Assembly (NCBI RefSeq): GCF_900473935.1
Contig: NZ_UCNN01000008.1
Coordinates: 124,001-188,000, forward strand
From: Synechococcus sp. UW105
Lineage (GTDB): Bacteria; Cyanobacteriota; Cyanobacteriia; PCC-6307; Cyanobiaceae
Length of the DNA: 64,000 bases
Direction: 5' to 3'
Made by a program: the position numbers and the translations under genes. Under the pieces are notes generated by a model. It was given only the letters and a program-made list of their open reading frames with translations. It was not told the DNA's origin and did no database searches. Each line of letters begins with the position of its first letter. Within the stretch, counting starts at the first letter, position 1. Below are positions 31,125 to 40,693 of this stretch, in pieces.

Positions 31125-31369
31125 CGTTGACTGGCTCCGATGTTGATCAGCAGCTCGATCTCCGCGGCACTCCGTGTCCGGTGAACTTCATTCGCTGTCG
31201 GCTCACGCTGGAGACCATGGTTCCTGGACAGGTTCTGGCGGTCAGCCTGGATCGGGGCGAGCCGGAGGCGATGGTGGTGCCCGGTTTGGAACAGGACGGC
31301 CATCAGGTTCAGCTGGATGGCGGCACTGACGACTGGGTGAGGTTGAAGGTGACCTGTGGGGGTGGTTGA
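31121..31369 (+). CDS. TusA/SirA-like sulfur-carrier protein
   Basis: An 82-residue TusA-fold protein. The [20 protein letters not shown] segment carries the family cysteine (Cys19) in a CPxN rather than the usual CPxP motif, followed by the conserved helix and [18 protein letters not shown]. TusA proteins relay persulfide sulfur, for example to tRNA thiolation. The start appears to be TTG, whose last two bases are part of the dnaJ TGA; the stop overlaps rsgA by 14 bases. The tight coupling to dnaJ and rsgA suggests co-translation, but its sulfur partner is not in the window. Confidence 0.85.
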   Translation: MTLTGSDVDQQLDLRGTPCPVNFIRCRLTLETMVPGQVLAVSLDRGEPEAMVVPGLEQDGHQVQLDGGTDDWVRLKVTCGGG

Positions 31370-32261
31370 GCAACGCCTTAGGGGTGTGGTGGTGGCGTTG
31401 CAGGCCAACTACCTCGAGGTGGAACTGGATCCGCCCGACGCCGCCACGCGACTGCTCTGCACCCGCCGCACCCGCCTCAATCATCGTGGGGCTGCCGTTC
31501 ATGTGGGTGATCGCGTATGGGTCGAGGCGATTGATCAGCAGCAGCGTCGTGCTGTGGTGGCGGATGTGGAACCTCGCTTCAGTTGGTTGAGCCGCCCTCC
31601 CGTGGCCAATGTCACCGCGGTGGTGGTTGCTTTCTCGGTGGAGCAACCAGCGTTTGATCCCGATCAGGCCAGTCGGTTCCTGCTCACAGCTGAGCAAACG
31701 GGCTTGGTCGTTCAGGTGTTGCTGACCAAATGCGACCTGCTGCAGGAGAAGGCCTCTCGGCAATTGGTGGATCGGCTTCAGGGCTGGGGGTATGCACCTT
31801 TGCTGCTGTCCTCTGAGACGGGTGAAGGCATGGATTCTTTGCGCACGCTCCTCAAGGGTCAGGCCCTGTCGGTGTTATGCGGTCCTTCCGGTGTGGGCAA
31901 AAGCTCTTTGCTCAACAGCCTGCTACCGCAGTTGTCGCTCAGAGTTGGGGCCGTCTCAGGGCGCCTGCAAAGAGGGCGGCACACGACGCGCCATGTTGAA
32001 TTGCATGCGCTCGGTCCTGGAGCGAGAGTGGCCGATACACCGGGGTTTAATCGTCCCGACTTACCGGATGACGTTCATAACCTTGAGGTGCTGTTCCCCG
32101 AATTACGCAGTCAACTCGAGACCCATCCCTGTCGTTTCCGAGACTGTCTGCATCGGGATGAACCAGGCTGCGGGGTCAGTCGTGATTGGGAGCGTTACGG
32201 CATTTATCGGCGGGCCGTTGAGGAGCTGATGGGGTTCAGCCGCCCATCCCGGGGAGGTTGA
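31356..32261 (+). CDS. rsgA: Ribosome small-subunit-dependent GTPase A
   Basis: A 301-residue circularly permuted GTPase that checks late 30S subunit assembly. An N-terminal OB fold is followed by motifs in the permuted order: G4 LLTKCD, then G1 [14 protein letters not shown]2 region [11 protein letters not shown] and G3 ADTPGF. The C-terminal zinc site is [16 protein letters not shown]. The start is GTG 31356, overlapping the TusA-like gene by 14 bases. The 3' end overlaps the convergent ybaB gene by 26 bases. Confidence 0.96.
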   Translation: MGVVEQRLRGVVVALQANYLEVELDPPDAATRLLCTRRTRLNHRGAAVHVGDRVWVEAIDQQQRRAVVADVEPRFSWLSRPPVANVTAVVVAFSVEQPAFDPDQASRFLLTAEQTGLVVQVLLTKCDLLQEKASRQLVDRLQGWGYAPLLLSSETGEGMDSLRTLLKGQALSVLCGPSGVGKSSLLNSLLPQLSLRVGAVSGRLQRGRHTTRHVELHALGPGARVADTPGFNRPDLPDDVHNLEVLFPELRSQLETHPCRFRDCLHRDEPGCGVSRDWERYGIYRRAVEELMGFSRPSRGG

Positions 32262-32577
32262 GGTTGAGGCCTCCGGTGAGTTCTTCCATCCGCTCTTTCA
32301 TGGTGGCGGTGGAGTGCTCATAGGCCGATTGGAGTGCCGCGAGAGTGGCCGCTTCACAGGCACTCTGCCCCTCTGCCAGCAAGGACGGGTCCAGGCGCAC
32401 TCTCAGGGGTTGCTGGTTGCCTGACAGCCAGATGCTTGCCCGGCCATCATCGCTGCTTCCTTCGATTTCCATACCATCGAGTTCCTCCTGCAGTTTCTGG
32501 GCGTCTTGTTGGATCTGCTGAGCCTTGCGGAAAGCCTCGGTGAGTTGTCCGAAGTTGGGGAGTCCGAACCCTGCCAT
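32236..32577 (-). CDS. YbaB/EbfC family nucleoid-associated protein
   Basis: A 113-residue small DNA-binding protein of the YbaB/EbfC family, whose dimers bind and bend DNA with low specificity. It shows the typical helix ([21 protein letters not shown]), a central sheet ([21 protein letters not shown]) and a C-terminal helix with the family's ending in [18 protein letters not shown] and a Gly-rich tail. The start is ATG 32577. It lies 32 bases after murB on the same strand, forming murC-murB-ybaB. Confidence 0.93.
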   Translation of the reverse strand: MAGFGLPNFGQLTEAFRKAQQIQQDAQKLQEELDGMEIEGSSDDGRASIWLSGNQQPLRVRLDPSLLAEGQSACEAATLAALQSAYEHSTATMKERMEELTGGLNLNLPGMGG

Positions 32578-32609
32578 GGCGCCTAAGGGAGAACGGGCAG
32601 GTTAAGCGG

Positions 32610-33533
32610 TCAGTGCGTGATCGTTTGACTGAATCCGAGTCGTTTCACTTCTGGGTGAAGGGTGATGCCGTGGTTGTTTTCCACTTCTTTTTGCACCAGG
32701 GCAATCAGGCTGAGGATGTCATTCGCACTCGCAGAACCGTTGTTAACGATGAAATTGGCGTGCACGGGTGACACCTCAGCGCCGCCAATGCGGTGGCCTT
32801 TCAGCCCTAAGGCTTCGATCAGCTGGCCGGCTTTAAGAGGTTCGGGATTGCGGAAGACGCTGCCACAGCTAGGCCACTGATACGGCTGCGTTGTGGTGCG
32901 GTGGTTGAGGTTGCTGCTGGTGGCGCGGCTGAGTGCCTTGGGATCGTGGCCTGGCTCCAGCTGAAAGCGCGCCGAGATCACCATCAGGTCGCAGTCCTGG
33001 AGGCGACTATGGCGGTAGGAAAAGTCGAGCTCAGCATTGTTCAAGATGCGGATGGCAGCGTTCTCGCTGCCATTGGGCAAAGCATCGATCACCTCAACGG
33101 AAAGCAGTCTCTCGGCGGTGCAGCCTCCCTGAGCTCCGGCATTCATGACGGCAGCACCCCCCACGGTGCCAGGGATACCCACAGCCCATTCCAGGCCATG
33201 AAGACCTGCACGTGCCGCGCGCCGGGCCAGGGTTGGGATCGGTTCACCGGCTAAAGCTTCCACCACGCCGGTCTCTCCGTTGAGGTTCATGCCTTGAAGC
33301 TTGCGTAGGCAGATGGTGAGACCTGCCAGGCCGGCATCACTGATCAACAGATTGGAGCCTGCACCGATCACTCTCCAGGACAGTTGGTGCTGATGCGCCC
33401 AGCTGATCAGTTCGATCAGCTGATCCTTGTGCGTTGGTTCCGCTAGCCATTCGGCTGGTCCACCCACCCGCCAGGTGGTGTAGTCAGCCAGGGAGACCTG
33501 GGAACGCAACAGTTCCGGGTCGTGATCAACCAT
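32610..33533 (-). CDS. murB: UDP-N-acetylenolpyruvoylglucosamine reductase
   Basis: The 307-residue FAD enzyme completes UDP-N-acetylmuramic acid synthesis. The N-terminal [15 protein letters not shown] and [10 protein letters not shown] bind [25 protein letters not shown] is the phosphate region; [12 protein letters not shown] carries the catalytic-serine loop; and [20 protein letters not shown] precedes the conserved glutamate near the C-terminus. Length fits the type II (shorter) class. The ATG overlaps the murC TGA by one base, giving translational coupling. Confidence 0.96.
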   Translation of the reverse strand: MVDHDPELLRSQVSLADYTTWRVGGPAEWLAEPTHKDQLIELISWAHQHQLSWRVIGAGSNLLISDAGLAGLTICLRKLQGMNLNGETGVVEALAGEPIPTLARRAARAGLHGLEWAVGIPGTVGGAAVMNAGAQGGCTAERLLSVEVIDALPNGSENAAIRILNNAELDFSYRHSRLQDCDLMVISARFQLEPGHDPKALSRATSSNLNHRTTTQPYQWPSCGSVFRNPEPLKAGQLIEALGLKGHRIGGAEVSPVHANFIVNNGSASANDILSLIALVQKEVENNHGITLHPEVKRLGFSQTITH

Positions 33534-34984
33534 CAGGCTGCTAGCGATGTCGGCTGGGTGGCGTCAGCAGACGATTCGTCGGGGCAAAGACGGTTCCAGA
33601 GGCTGTTCACATCACCAGCCCCCATCGCCAGCACGAGATCTTCGGGTCGGCTGTGTTCTTGAACCAGGGCAGTGAGTTGGTCCATGGTGTCGGCCACCAA
33701 AACAGAGCGCTCTGGAATTAACTGCTGCAGCTTTTCACCCAGGGTGTGGCTGTTGATGCCTTCGATGGCTGCTTCTCCGGCGGAATAGATCGGGGCCAGC
33801 ACCACCGTGTCTGCACTGCTGAGGGCCTGAGCAAAGGCGTCGAGAAACTCTTGGGTGCGGCTGTAGCGATGGGGCTGAAACACCACCAGCAGCCGTTGCG
33901 GTGCACGGGGCAGGGGGCTGCGACCGCTGCTCACCATCAACTGTGCCATTTCGAGAGTGGCTCGCACTTCACTGGGGTGATGGGCGTAGTCGTCAACCAC
34001 CAGCCGTCCCTGCCAGCTCCCACGGAAATCGAAGCGGCGTCCGGGCGGGCGCAGTTGGCTGAGACCCAGTTGCAGTTGTTCAAAGGGCAGGCCTTCCATC
34101 CGGCAGGCCGCAAGGGCAGCGGTGGCATTGCTGAGGTTGTGCAGGCCGGGCATGGGCAGCGTGATGCGACCGATGCGAGCACCACCTTCGTAGAAGTCCG
34201 CCTCGGTGCGGTCCCCTTCCAGTGCGACGGGAAGGGCGGCGTAATCCACACCTTCGTGGTTGCTCACAGACCACCAGTGGGTGGCCTGGAAATGCTCCCT
34301 GAGAATCGGGTCGTCATGGTTGGCCAGCAGCCGATCGCAGCCGGCTCCGAACCGTTGCATGGTGGCGATCAGATCGTTGAGATCGGCGTAGTGATCCGTA
34401 TGGTCCAGCTCGAGGTTGGTGATCACGCCCAAGTGTGCAGCGAACTTGACAAGCGAACCGTCGGATTCGTCGGCTTCTGCCACCAATAACCGCCCTTCAC
34501 CGGCGTGGCCATTGCTCCCGTAGCAGGGCACGATGCCGCCGATGACTGCCGTTGGGTCCTCTCCGGCGGCGGCCAGAAGCGTGGTGATCACCGTGCTCGT
34601 GGTTGTTTTGCCGTGGCTGCCGGCGACGGCAATCGACGTCTGTTCGGCAATCAGAGCCGCCAAAACATCGGAGCGATGAAGAATGGTGAGCCCGAGGGCT
34701 CGCGCTGCCATCAGCTCTGGGTTGTGATCAGGGATGGCGGTGCTGATGACCACATGGGGCTGAGGCCCATCAGCAGAAGTGACGGCCTTGATCGTTTCTG
34801 CGATCTGCTGCGGGAACACCCGGACTCCGAGCTCAGCCAGCTCGTGCACGGTTGATGATTGCTTGGGCTCTGAACCGGAAACGCGTTGTCCGCGTTTGGC
34901 CAGAATCAGCGCAAGGGCTGACATGCCGATGCCGCCGATTCCGATGAAATGGATGGGTTGCTGGCGGCTGAGCAAACTGGACAA
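33533..34984 (-). CDS. murC: UDP-N-acetylmuramate--L-alanine ligase
   Basis: The 483-residue Mur ligase adds the first amino acid of the peptidoglycan stem. [19 protein letters not shown] is the UDP-binding Rossmann segment, [14 protein letters not shown] the ATP loop, LELDHTDHY a metal-site segment and [10 protein letters not shown] the C-terminal Mur-ligase signature. The C-terminal tail after about residue 460 is Ser/Ala/Thr-rich. The start is ATG 34984. The leader is shared divergently with gap2. Confidence 0.96.
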   Translation of the reverse strand: MSSLLSRQQPIHFIGIGGIGMSALALILAKRGQRVSGSEPKQSSTVHELAELGVRVFPQQIAETIKAVTSADGPQPHVVISTAIPDHNPELMAARALGLTILHRSDVLAALIAEQTSIAVAGSHGKTTTSTVITTLLAAAGEDPTAVIGGIVPCYGSNGHAGEGRLLVAEADESDGSLVKFAAHLGVITNLELDHTDHYADLNDLIATMQRFGAGCDRLLANHDDPILREHFQATHWWSVSNHEGVDYAALPVALEGDRTEADFYEGGARIGRITLPMPGLHNLSNATAALAACRMEGLPFEQLQLGLSQLRPPGRRFDFRGSWQGRLVVDDYAHHPSEVRATLEMAQLMVSSGRSPLPRAPQRLLVVFQPHRYSRTQEFLDAFAQALSSADTVVLAPIYSAGEAAIEGINSHTLGEKLQQLIPERSVLVADTMDQLTALVQEHSRPEDLVLAMGAGDVNSLWNRLCPDESSADATQPTSLAA

Positions 34985-35157
34985 GGGGTTGAACCGTGGG
35001 TCCGAAAGATAGGTCAGGATCTGGCCGAAAGCTTGTCATCGACACGCTTGTCAGCAGTTGGTCCTGGAGGTCGATCTAGGGGAGACCTGGCCCAGCTGTT
35101 GACGATGGTCTGTCGGGTGGAGTGGCACGCGGACCCGAGAGAAAACACCAATTTCTG

Positions 35158-35163
35158 TATGAT
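35158..35163 (+). promoter_or_regulatory. -10 element of the gap2 promoter
   Basis: TATGAT, one mismatch from the sigma-70-type consensus, lies 41-46 bases before the gap2 ATG. No good -35 hexamer is present at 16-18 bases upstream, which is common in cyanobacterial promoters. The 219-base murC/gap2 intergenic region otherwise shows no gene. Confidence 0.45.
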
Positions 35164-35203
35164 CGGCGGCCAAACCACCTAGCTGCGGATTTCCGCTTAA
35201 GTA

Positions 35204-36229
35204 ATGACCCTGCGCGTTGCGATCAATGGATTCGGCCGAATCGGTCGCAATGTGATGCGGGGTTGGATCAGCCGTGGCGCTGACACCGGTATTGAAATCG
35301 TTGGCGTCAACGCCACGTCTGACCCCAAGACCAGCGCTCACCTGCTGACCTACGACTCCATTCTGGGCAAACTCGACCCCAGCGTAAAGATCGAAACCAC
35401 TGATGATTCCATGATCATCAATGGCAAAGAAGTCAAGTTTTTCTCCGACCGCAATCCACTCAACTGCCCCTGGAAAGAATGGGGTGTGGATCTGGTGATT
35501 GAGTCCACCGGTGTCTTCAACACCGATGAAAAAGCCAGCATGCACATCCAGGCTGGTGCCAAGAAGGTGATCCTCACCGCTCCTGGCAAAGGTCCGAAGG
35601 TGGGCACCTTCGTCGTCGGTGTGAATGAGGACCAGTACCGCCATGAGGATTGGGACATCCTCAGCAATGCCAGCTGCACCACCAACTGCCTGGCGCCTTT
35701 GGTGAAGGTGATTGATCAGTCGATCGGTATCAACCGTGGTCTGATGACCACCATTCACAGCTACACCGGTGACCAGAGGATCCTGGACAACAACCACCGC
35801 GACCTGCGTCGTGCCCGAGCCGCAGCCGTGAATATGGTTCCCACCTCAACCGGTGCAGCTCAAGCTGTTGCTCTGGTGTATCCCGCCGTGAAGGGCAAGT
35901 TCACCGGTATTGCCATGCGCGTTCCCACCCCGAACGTGTCCGCGGTTGACCTGGTGTTCCAGTCCTCCCGCGCCTCGTCTGTCGATGAGATCAAGTCGAT
36001 CATCAAGGCTGCGGCCGAAGGCCCGATGAGCAACGTGATCAAGTACGGCGATCTGCCTCTGGTCTCAACCGACTACGCCGGTACTGATCAGTCGACGATC
36101 TTCGATGCCGACCTGACCCTGTCCATGGGTGACGACTTCTTCAAGATCGTTTCCTGGTACGACAATGAGTGGGGCTACAGCCAGCGTGTTGTTGATCTGG
36201 CTGAAGTGGTTGCTCGTAATTGGAAGTGA
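35204..36229 (+). CDS. gap2: Glyceraldehyde-3-phosphate dehydrogenase, Calvin-cycle type (Gap2)
   Basis: The 341-residue GapDH is of the photosynthetic Gap2 class, which accepts NADPH and works in the reductive Calvin cycle. VAINGFGRIGRNVMRGW begins the Rossmann fold, SNASCTTNCLAPLVKV carries the catalytic cysteine, and the partner histidine lies in TTIHSYTGDQRILD. RDLRRARAAAVNMVPTSTGAA is the phosphate-binding S-loop typical of GapA/Gap2. It lacks the C-terminal CP12-like extension of plant GapB. Codon use favours C-ending codons more strongly than neighbours, as in highly expressed genes. It has its own -10 element and terminator. Confidence 0.97.
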   Translation: MTLRVAINGFGRIGRNVMRGWISRGADTGIEIVGVNATSDPKTSAHLLTYDSILGKLDPSVKIETTDDSMIINGKEVKFFSDRNPLNCPWKEWGVDLVIESTGVFNTDEKASMHIQAGAKKVILTAPGKGPKVGTFVVGVNEDQYRHEDWDILSNASCTTNCLAPLVKVIDQSIGINRGLMTTIHSYTGDQRILDNNHRDLRRARAAAVNMVPTSTGAAQAVALVYPAVKGKFTGIAMRVPTPNVSAVDLVFQSSRASSVDEIKSIIKAAAEGPMSNVIKYGDLPLVSTDYAGTDQSTIFDADLTLSMGDDFFKIVSWYDNEWGYSQRVVDLAEVVARNWK

Positions 36230-36260
36230 TCAGCTGATCGTCCGATTCTGTTTTGCTTGA

Positions 36261-36287
36261 TCCCTCCCTTCGGGGAGGGATTTTTTT
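36261..36287 (+). terminator. Rho-independent terminator of gap2
   Basis: The arms TCCCTCCC (36261-36268) and GGGAGGGA (36273-36280) pair perfectly around the stable tetraloop TTCG, followed by seven T residues. It is 32 bases after the gap2 stop and is the strongest terminator in the window. Confidence 0.95.
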
Positions 36288-36304
36288 GTGATCGCCTCCT
36301 GATC

Positions 36305-37291
36305 TCAGAGGCCTTGAAAGTGATCAAAACCACTGCGCCTCATTGGACGGCCACCCTCTTTCCACTGGATCACGTCAGGTTGGTCAGTGATCCAGCCCAC
36401 CTGACTGCTTTCTGGACGTGCAGTCAGCCAGGCCTCCGCCCAAGCTTGGGGCAGGCTCAGCACCAGTTCGAAGTCCTCTCCGCCGCTAAGACACCATTCC
36501 CGCCAAGCTTCGCCCTTGGGCCAACCTGAAGCATGTGGCAAGCGCTTTTGTTCGAGCACAGCACCGCAGCCACTGCTCTGGCAAAGGTTTTGTACTGCTG
36601 CCAGTAGCCCGTCGCTGCTGTCTGTTCCCCCGGCTCTCCAGGCAAGGTCCTTCGGTTTGCACTCGATCAGTTGGACCAGAGCATCCAGGCGTGGTTCAGG
36701 GCGTTGATGCCGTGTGATGGCCATCGTCCTCAAGGCTTCGGGTAAGTCGGTCTGCATGGCCATTGCTTCCCTTTGAAGCAGGCCTAGCCCCAGGCGGCTC
36801 AGCCCATGGGCACCACTCACCACGATCCAATCTCCGGCCCGGGCTTGATTGCGATGCAGACGCAGCGGTCCCAGGGTCCCTAGAGCAGTAATGGACAGGA
36901 TTCGTTCGCTGCCCCTGGTGCAGTCTCCTCCCAGCAGCTGTCCACCGCTGGACTGCAGCATCGCTTCGATGCCGCTGTAGACCCCCTCCACCCAGCTCCA
37001 TGGGGTTTGTGGTGGTGCGACCAGCCCAACGGTGACCCCAAGCACGGTGTCCACGCCACTGGAGGCCAGATCGGAGAGATTGGCGGCCGCGGCCCGCCAT
37101 CCCACGTCGGCCGCGGTTGTGGTGGCATCGCTGAAGTGGACGTTCTCGACCAACACGTCTGTGTTGATCAGGAGGTCGGCGGCGGGATTCTTGAGTTGGG
37201 CCGTGTCGTCATCGAGCTGACCGGGCGGCGCAAACCTTGCCAGCCGCCGCAGCAGCTCCGCTTCTCCTAGTGATTGCAGCGTCTCAGCCAA
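36305..37291 (-). CDS. thiL: Thiamine-monophosphate kinase
   Basis: The 328-residue AIRS-fold kinase makes thiamine diphosphate from thiamine phosphate. LLINTDVLVENVHF and GWRAAAANLSDLASSG are the N-terminal metal and nucleotide segments, GGDCTRGSE a glycine-rich loop, and DSSDGLLAAVQNLCQSSGC together with SGGEDFELVLSLP the C-terminal signatures. The start is ATG 37291; an alternative just upstream is not needed. It lies ten bases after the cyclophilin gene on the same strand, and thiG is in the same window but 19 kb away. Confidence 0.95.
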   Translation of the reverse strand: MAETLQSLGEAELLRRLARFAPPGQLDDDTAQLKNPAADLLINTDVLVENVHFSDATTTAADVGWRAAAANLSDLASSGVDTVLGVTVGLVAPPQTPWSWVEGVYSGIEAMLQSSGGQLLGGDCTRGSERILSITALGTLGPLRLHRNQARAGDWIVVSGAHGLSRLGLGLLQREAMAMQTDLPEALRTMAITRHQRPEPRLDALVQLIECKPKDLAWRAGGTDSSDGLLAAVQNLCQSSGCGAVLEQKRLPHASGWPKGEAWREWCLSGGEDFELVLSLPQAWAEAWLTARPESSQVGWITDQPDVIQWKEGGRPMRRSGFDHFQGL

Positions 37292-37301
37292 GGTTGAGAC
37301 C

Positions 37302-38375
37302 TCAGGCGTGCGGCTGGAGTCGATCTGCCCCGTCGATCACCTTGATGCTCACGACGCGGTCATCGACTCCCAGTTCTTCCAGCACATCAAAACCGTCCAC
37401 CACATAGCCGAAGGCGGCATTGCGGCCATCCACCAGATTCAGGCCTGCTGGGGTGAGTTCCGCTTCATAGAGAAACATGAAGAACTGGGAGGAACCGTCG
37501 CCAAGAGATTGATCGGAATGGGCCCATCCCAGAGTGCCGAGGGTGGCAAAGGGCAGGGTTGGTGTGGCTTTGTAGAGCCCCACATCTTCGAAGGTTTCGT
37601 TGTAGATGGTCTCGGCTTCACCAGGTACACGGATCTCGAGGGGGACGTGGCGCTCCTGCTTGGTTTTGGGGTCGATGTAACCGATCTCGGGACCCTTCGG
37701 ATCACCGGTTTGAAGGATGTAGAAATCTTCTGCACGGATGAATGGAAGGCCGTCGTAGAAGCCTTTGAGACTGAGGTCGATGAAGGCGCCTGCGGTGAGT
37801 GGAGCGTTGTAACCGTCCACCACAGCGGTGAGTTCGCCTTGGCTCGTGCTGATGCTCACGGTGGCACGACCCTTCAGACGAGGCAGCGCATCGAACTCGG
37901 TCGGAATGGCTGGAATCGTCTCATCGGTGAGCAGAGCTTCCAGATCGCCGACTGTGGTGAGGGTCTCCCTTCGCACTTGGATCAACCCGGTTTTGTTCTG
38001 TTGGTCGACTTCGGTCCGCATCGCGGTGATGCCTGCGTCGACTGCGTCGAGTAGTCCCTCAGCGATGGTTTGATCGTCGCTTGCCATCGAGGCGAGGATG
38101 CTGTCCCGGCGGGTGGACAGGAAGGCTTGGCTCTTGGTCAGTGAACGGCTGAGCGCGCTCCAACGTTTGGCCCGGAGGTCATCGCTAGTGCCTTCAAGTC
38201 GATGCTGGAGATCGCGCAAATCGGGCTGCTCGAAGGGGAGAGCATCGCGCAGGATCGCGGCAGGGTCCTTGACCGCATTGCCCTGCGGTAGGCCGGCATT
38301 GGCCGGCTCAGCAACGAGAAGACCAAGGGATGTGATGAGGGCGACCAGCAGTGCGGCAAGACGCTGATGGGCCAT
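37302..38375 (-). CDS. Lumenal cyclophilin-type prolyl isomerase (CYP38/TLP40-like)
   Basis: A protein of 357 residues. The signal peptide runs from [14 protein letters not shown] to AEPANA, about 27 residues. The next 130 residues are helical and resemble the N-terminal bundle of plant CYP38/TLP40. A cyclophilin-like domain follows ([39 protein letters not shown] and a C-terminal [14 protein letters not shown]). Plant CYP38 assists PSII assembly in the lumen, and the active-site residues of the isomerase are poorly kept, as in that subfamily. ATG 38375 was chosen for the signal peptide; a reading from 38477 would add 34 unrelated residues. Confidence 0.9.
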   Translation of the reverse strand: MAHQRLAALLVALITSLGLLVAEPANAGLPQGNAVKDPAAILRDALPFEQPDLRDLQHRLEGTSDDLRAKRWSALSRSLTKSQAFLSTRRDSILASMASDDQTIAEGLLDAVDAGITAMRTEVDQQNKTGLIQVRRETLTTVGDLEALLTDETIPAIPTEFDALPRLKGRATVSISTSQGELTAVVDGYNAPLTAGAFIDLSLKGFYDGLPFIRAEDFYILQTGDPKGPEIGYIDPKTKQERHVPLEIRVPGEAETIYNETFEDVGLYKATPTLPFATLGTLGWAHSDQSLGDGSSQFFMFLYEAELTPAGLNLVDGRNAAFGYVVDGFDVLEELGVDDRVVSIKVIDGADRLQPHA

Positions 38376-38412
38376 GGGGAAGCCAGGTGCTGCCTGGACT
38401 TTGGCACAGCCG

Positions 38413-38418
38413 TATGAT
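38413..38418 (+). promoter_or_regulatory. -10 element of the efp promoter
   Basis: TATGAT occurs 22-27 bases before the efp ATG inside the 64-base spacer shared with the divergent cyclophilin gene. No clear -35 hexamer is present. The same hexamer precedes gap2. Confidence 0.4.
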
Positions 38419-38439
38419 CCCCTGAACCGTCCAGCCGGA

Positions 38440-39003
38440 ATGATCTCCAGCAACGACTTTCGCACCGGTACCACCATCGAGCTTGATGGTGCCGTTTGGC
38501 GGGTTGTCGAGTTCCTTCATGTCAAGCCTGGCAAGGGTTCTGCCTTCGTGCGCACCAAGCTCAAGGCTGTCCAGAGCGGCAACGTGGTTGAGAAGACGTT
38601 TCGCGCCGGGGAGATGCTGCCTCAGGCGATTCTTGAAAAGGCCACCCTTCAGCACACCTACATGGAAGGTGAGGACTATGTCTTTATGGACATGTCCTCT
38701 TATGAGGAGACTCGGCTCACCGCCAAACAGATCGGTGACAGCCGCAAATATCTCAAGGAAGGAATGGAGGTCAGCGTTGTCTCGTGGAATGAGAAGCCCC
38801 TGGAGGTTGAACTTCCCAACTCCGTGGTGCTGGAGATCACCGAAACTGATCCGGGTGTGAAGGGCGACACAGCCACGGGTGGCACGAAACCTGCGATTCT
38901 TGAGACCGGCGCCCAGGTGATGGTGCCTCTCTTTCTCTCCATTGGCGAGAAAATCAAGGTTGATACTCGCAATGATTCCTATCTGGGCCGGGAGAACGGA
39001 TGA
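38440..39003 (+). CDS. efp: Elongation factor P
   Basis: The 187-residue, three-domain tRNA-shaped factor rescues ribosomes stalled at polyproline. [17 protein letters not shown] begins domain I. The tip loop [12 protein letters not shown] carries lysine, not arginine, so an EarP/rhamnose system is not expected. Domain III includes [15 protein letters not shown] and YLGRE. ATG 38440 matches the family start; a longer reading from 38374 would run antisense to the cyclophilin start. The stop overlaps the accB ATG by four bases. Several proteins in this window (FtsY, DnaX) have proline-rich runs that would need this factor. Confidence 0.97.
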   Translation: MISSNDFRTGTTIELDGAVWRVVEFLHVKPGKGSAFVRTKLKAVQSGNVVEKTFRAGEMLPQAILEKATLQHTYMEGEDYVFMDMSSYEETRLTAKQIGDSRKYLKEGMEVSVVSWNEKPLEVELPNSVVLEITETDPGVKGDTATGGTKPAILETGAQVMVPLFLSIGEKIKVDTRNDSYLGRENG

Positions 39004-39488
39004 CCATGCAGCTTGATCACGACCAGCTTCATCGCTTGCTGGAGGTCCTCTCAGACAGCGATATCCAGGAATTCCGTCTTGAAGGAGACGACTTCCGTCT
39101 TGAGGTAAGGCGCAATCTTCCCGCTGTGGCAGTGGCTGCAGCTCCTGTGGCCGCAGTAGCTGCGGCTCCAGCAGCTCCAATGGAGGTTGCCCATGAGTCG
39201 TCTGCACCAAGTACACCGCCACCACCGGTGCCTGCCTCCCGCTCTGACTTGGTGGATGTCACCGCTCCGATGGTTGGAACTTTTTATCGAGCCCCTGCTC
39301 CGGGTGAACCCTCCTTTGTCGAAGTGGGCAGTCGCATCGGTGTCGGTCAGACGGTGTGCATTCTTGAGGCGATGAAGCTCATGAATGAGTTGGAAGCGGA
39401 GACTTCCGGTGAAGTGGTGGAGATTCTTGTGGACAATGGAACTCCGGTGGAATTCGGCCAGGTGCTGATGAGGGTCAAGCCTGGCTGA
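39000..39488 (+). CDS. accB: Biotin carboxyl carrier protein of acetyl-CoA carboxylase
   Basis: A 162-residue BCCP. An N-terminal helix-forming segment ([19 protein letters not shown]) is followed by an Ala/Pro-rich linker, then the biotinyl domain [20 protein letters not shown] and the biotinylation site EAMKLMNE, in which the lysine carries biotin. The enzyme makes malonyl-CoA for fatty acid synthesis. The ATG overlaps the efp stop, an arrangement (efp-accB) frequent in cyanobacteria. The stop overlaps the convergent pdxA gene by 14 bases. Confidence 0.97.
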   Translation: MTMQLDHDQLHRLLEVLSDSDIQEFRLEGDDFRLEVRRNLPAVAVAAAPVAAVAAAPAAPMEVAHESSAPSTPPPPVPASRSDLVDVTAPMVGTFYRAPAPGEPSFVEVGSRIGVGQTVCILEAMKLMNELEAETSGEVVEILVDNGTPVEFGQVLMRVKPG

Positions 39489-40497
39489 GTTCCCAGGCGG
39501 CTTGAATTGCTGCCAGCATGCTTGCCGGGCGGGCTACACCCATCCCGGCGATATCAAATCCTGTGCCGTGGTCTGGTGACGTGCGAAGGAAAGGCAGCCC
39601 AAGGCTGGTATTCACGGCTTGATCGAAGGCCAGCAGCTTCACTGGGATCAGCCCCTGATCGTGATAGAGCGCTAGGTACCCATCAGGACTGGTGTCGTCT
39701 GCGCCCTTGCTCCAGGCTTGAGCTGCGCTCAGCCAACAGGTGTCTGGCGGGAGCGGGCCTGTGAGGATCACATCGGGGTTGTCGGAGGCCCACCGCTGCA
39801 TCACTTGTTTGAGCCAGCTGGCTTCTTCCTGGCCCAGTTGACCGTTCTCTCCGGCATGAGGATTGAGTCCGGCCACGTGCAGTTTTGGTTGTTGGTGGAA
39901 ACGCCGACAGAAGTCCGCCAGGGTGTTGAGTTTGCTGTGGATTCGTTCTGGAGTCAGCGCTCTGGGTACTTCTGCTAGTGGGATGTGCGTTGTGGCCAGC
40001 AGGGTGTTGAGTCGCCAGCTGGTATGGGGAGAGACTGCGGTGAAGAGCATCGAGGCCTCAGACCATCCCCCCAGTTCGGCCAGTCGTTCGGTTTGGCCGG
40101 GATAGGAATGACCTGCAGCGTGCCAGATGTGTTTGGCGATCGGCGCGGTGACCAGAGCGCGGGCTCTGCCCTCGAGAGCATGGCTGGCAGCACGCGTTAG
40201 CCACTGGAAGCTGGCGGCACCTCCTGCAGGGCTGGGCTCTCCTGGTTTGACAGGCTCTGCAAGGGGCATGTCGTCGATCTCGAGTCGATCGGGATTGGCA
40301 AGGGAGATTGCTCCCCGCCGGCTCAGCTCCTCATAGGTGATCTCGAGACTGCGCCGGCAGCCCACCAGGAGGGGAGACATCTCGCTGGGACAGCCGCGGT
40401 TGGCTAAGGCTTTGAGGGTGACTTCCATGCCGATTCCGGCTGGATCGCCGAGAGCAATCACCAAGCGCTGATTAGCGTCAGTGGGTTCAAGGGACAT
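39475..40497 (-). CDS. pdxA: 4-hydroxythreonine-4-phosphate dehydrogenase
   Basis: The 340-residue enzyme acts in the DXP-dependent pyridoxal phosphate route. VIALGDPAGIGMEVTLKAL begins the protein. The metal-binding histidines lie in TAPIAKHIWHAAGHSYPGQTE, HVAGLNPHAGENG and YLALYHDQGLIPVK; TSPDHGTGFDIAG ends the catalytic region. The start is ATG 40497. Its 5' end overlaps the divergent small membrane protein gene by a few bases, so the two promoters must lie inside each other's coding regions. Confidence 0.95.
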   Translation of the reverse strand: MSLEPTDANQRLVIALGDPAGIGMEVTLKALANRGCPSEMSPLLVGCRRSLEITYEELSRRGAISLANPDRLEIDDMPLAEPVKPGEPSPAGGAASFQWLTRAASHALEGRARALVTAPIAKHIWHAAGHSYPGQTERLAELGGWSEASMLFTAVSPHTSWRLNTLLATTHIPLAEVPRALTPERIHSKLNTLADFCRRFHQQPKLHVAGLNPHAGENGQLGQEEASWLKQVMQRWASDNPDVILTGPLPPDTCWLSAAQAWSKGADDTSPDGYLALYHDQGLIPVKLLAFDQAVNTSLGLPFLRTSPDHGTGFDIAGMGVARPASMLAAIQAAWELSQA

Positions 40498-40693
40498 GAC
40501 GATGCTGCGCTGGTTGCTTCTGGGGCTGCTGATCTACGGACTGGGTACTGCGTTCAAGAACGGCTGGTTGGAGGTGCAATGGCAGCAGTTGTTCGAAGAT
40601 GCGGGTCTTGGCTTTGATGACTCTGAGCAGCCGCTACGTCTGCATGAGCATCCGATCCTCAAGCCGCCCCCGGCTCCGACCCGCGAGCCCTGA
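40496..40693 (+). CDS. Small single-span membrane protein, unknown function
   Basis: A protein of about 65 residues: MTMLRWLLLGLLIYGLGTAF forms one membrane segment, followed by a short amphipathic stretch (WLEVQWQQLFEDAGLGFDD) and a Pro-rich tail ending PPPAPTREP. The start is taken as ATG 40496; ATG 40481 is also in frame. It overlaps pdxA at its head and the SDR gene by 35 bases at its tail, which is tight even for this genome. I do not recognise the family. The reading frame is plausible, but conservation should be checked. Confidence 0.6.
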   Translation: MTMLRWLLLGLLIYGLGTAFKNGWLEVQWQQLFEDAGLGFDDSEQPLRLHEHPILKPPPAPTREP

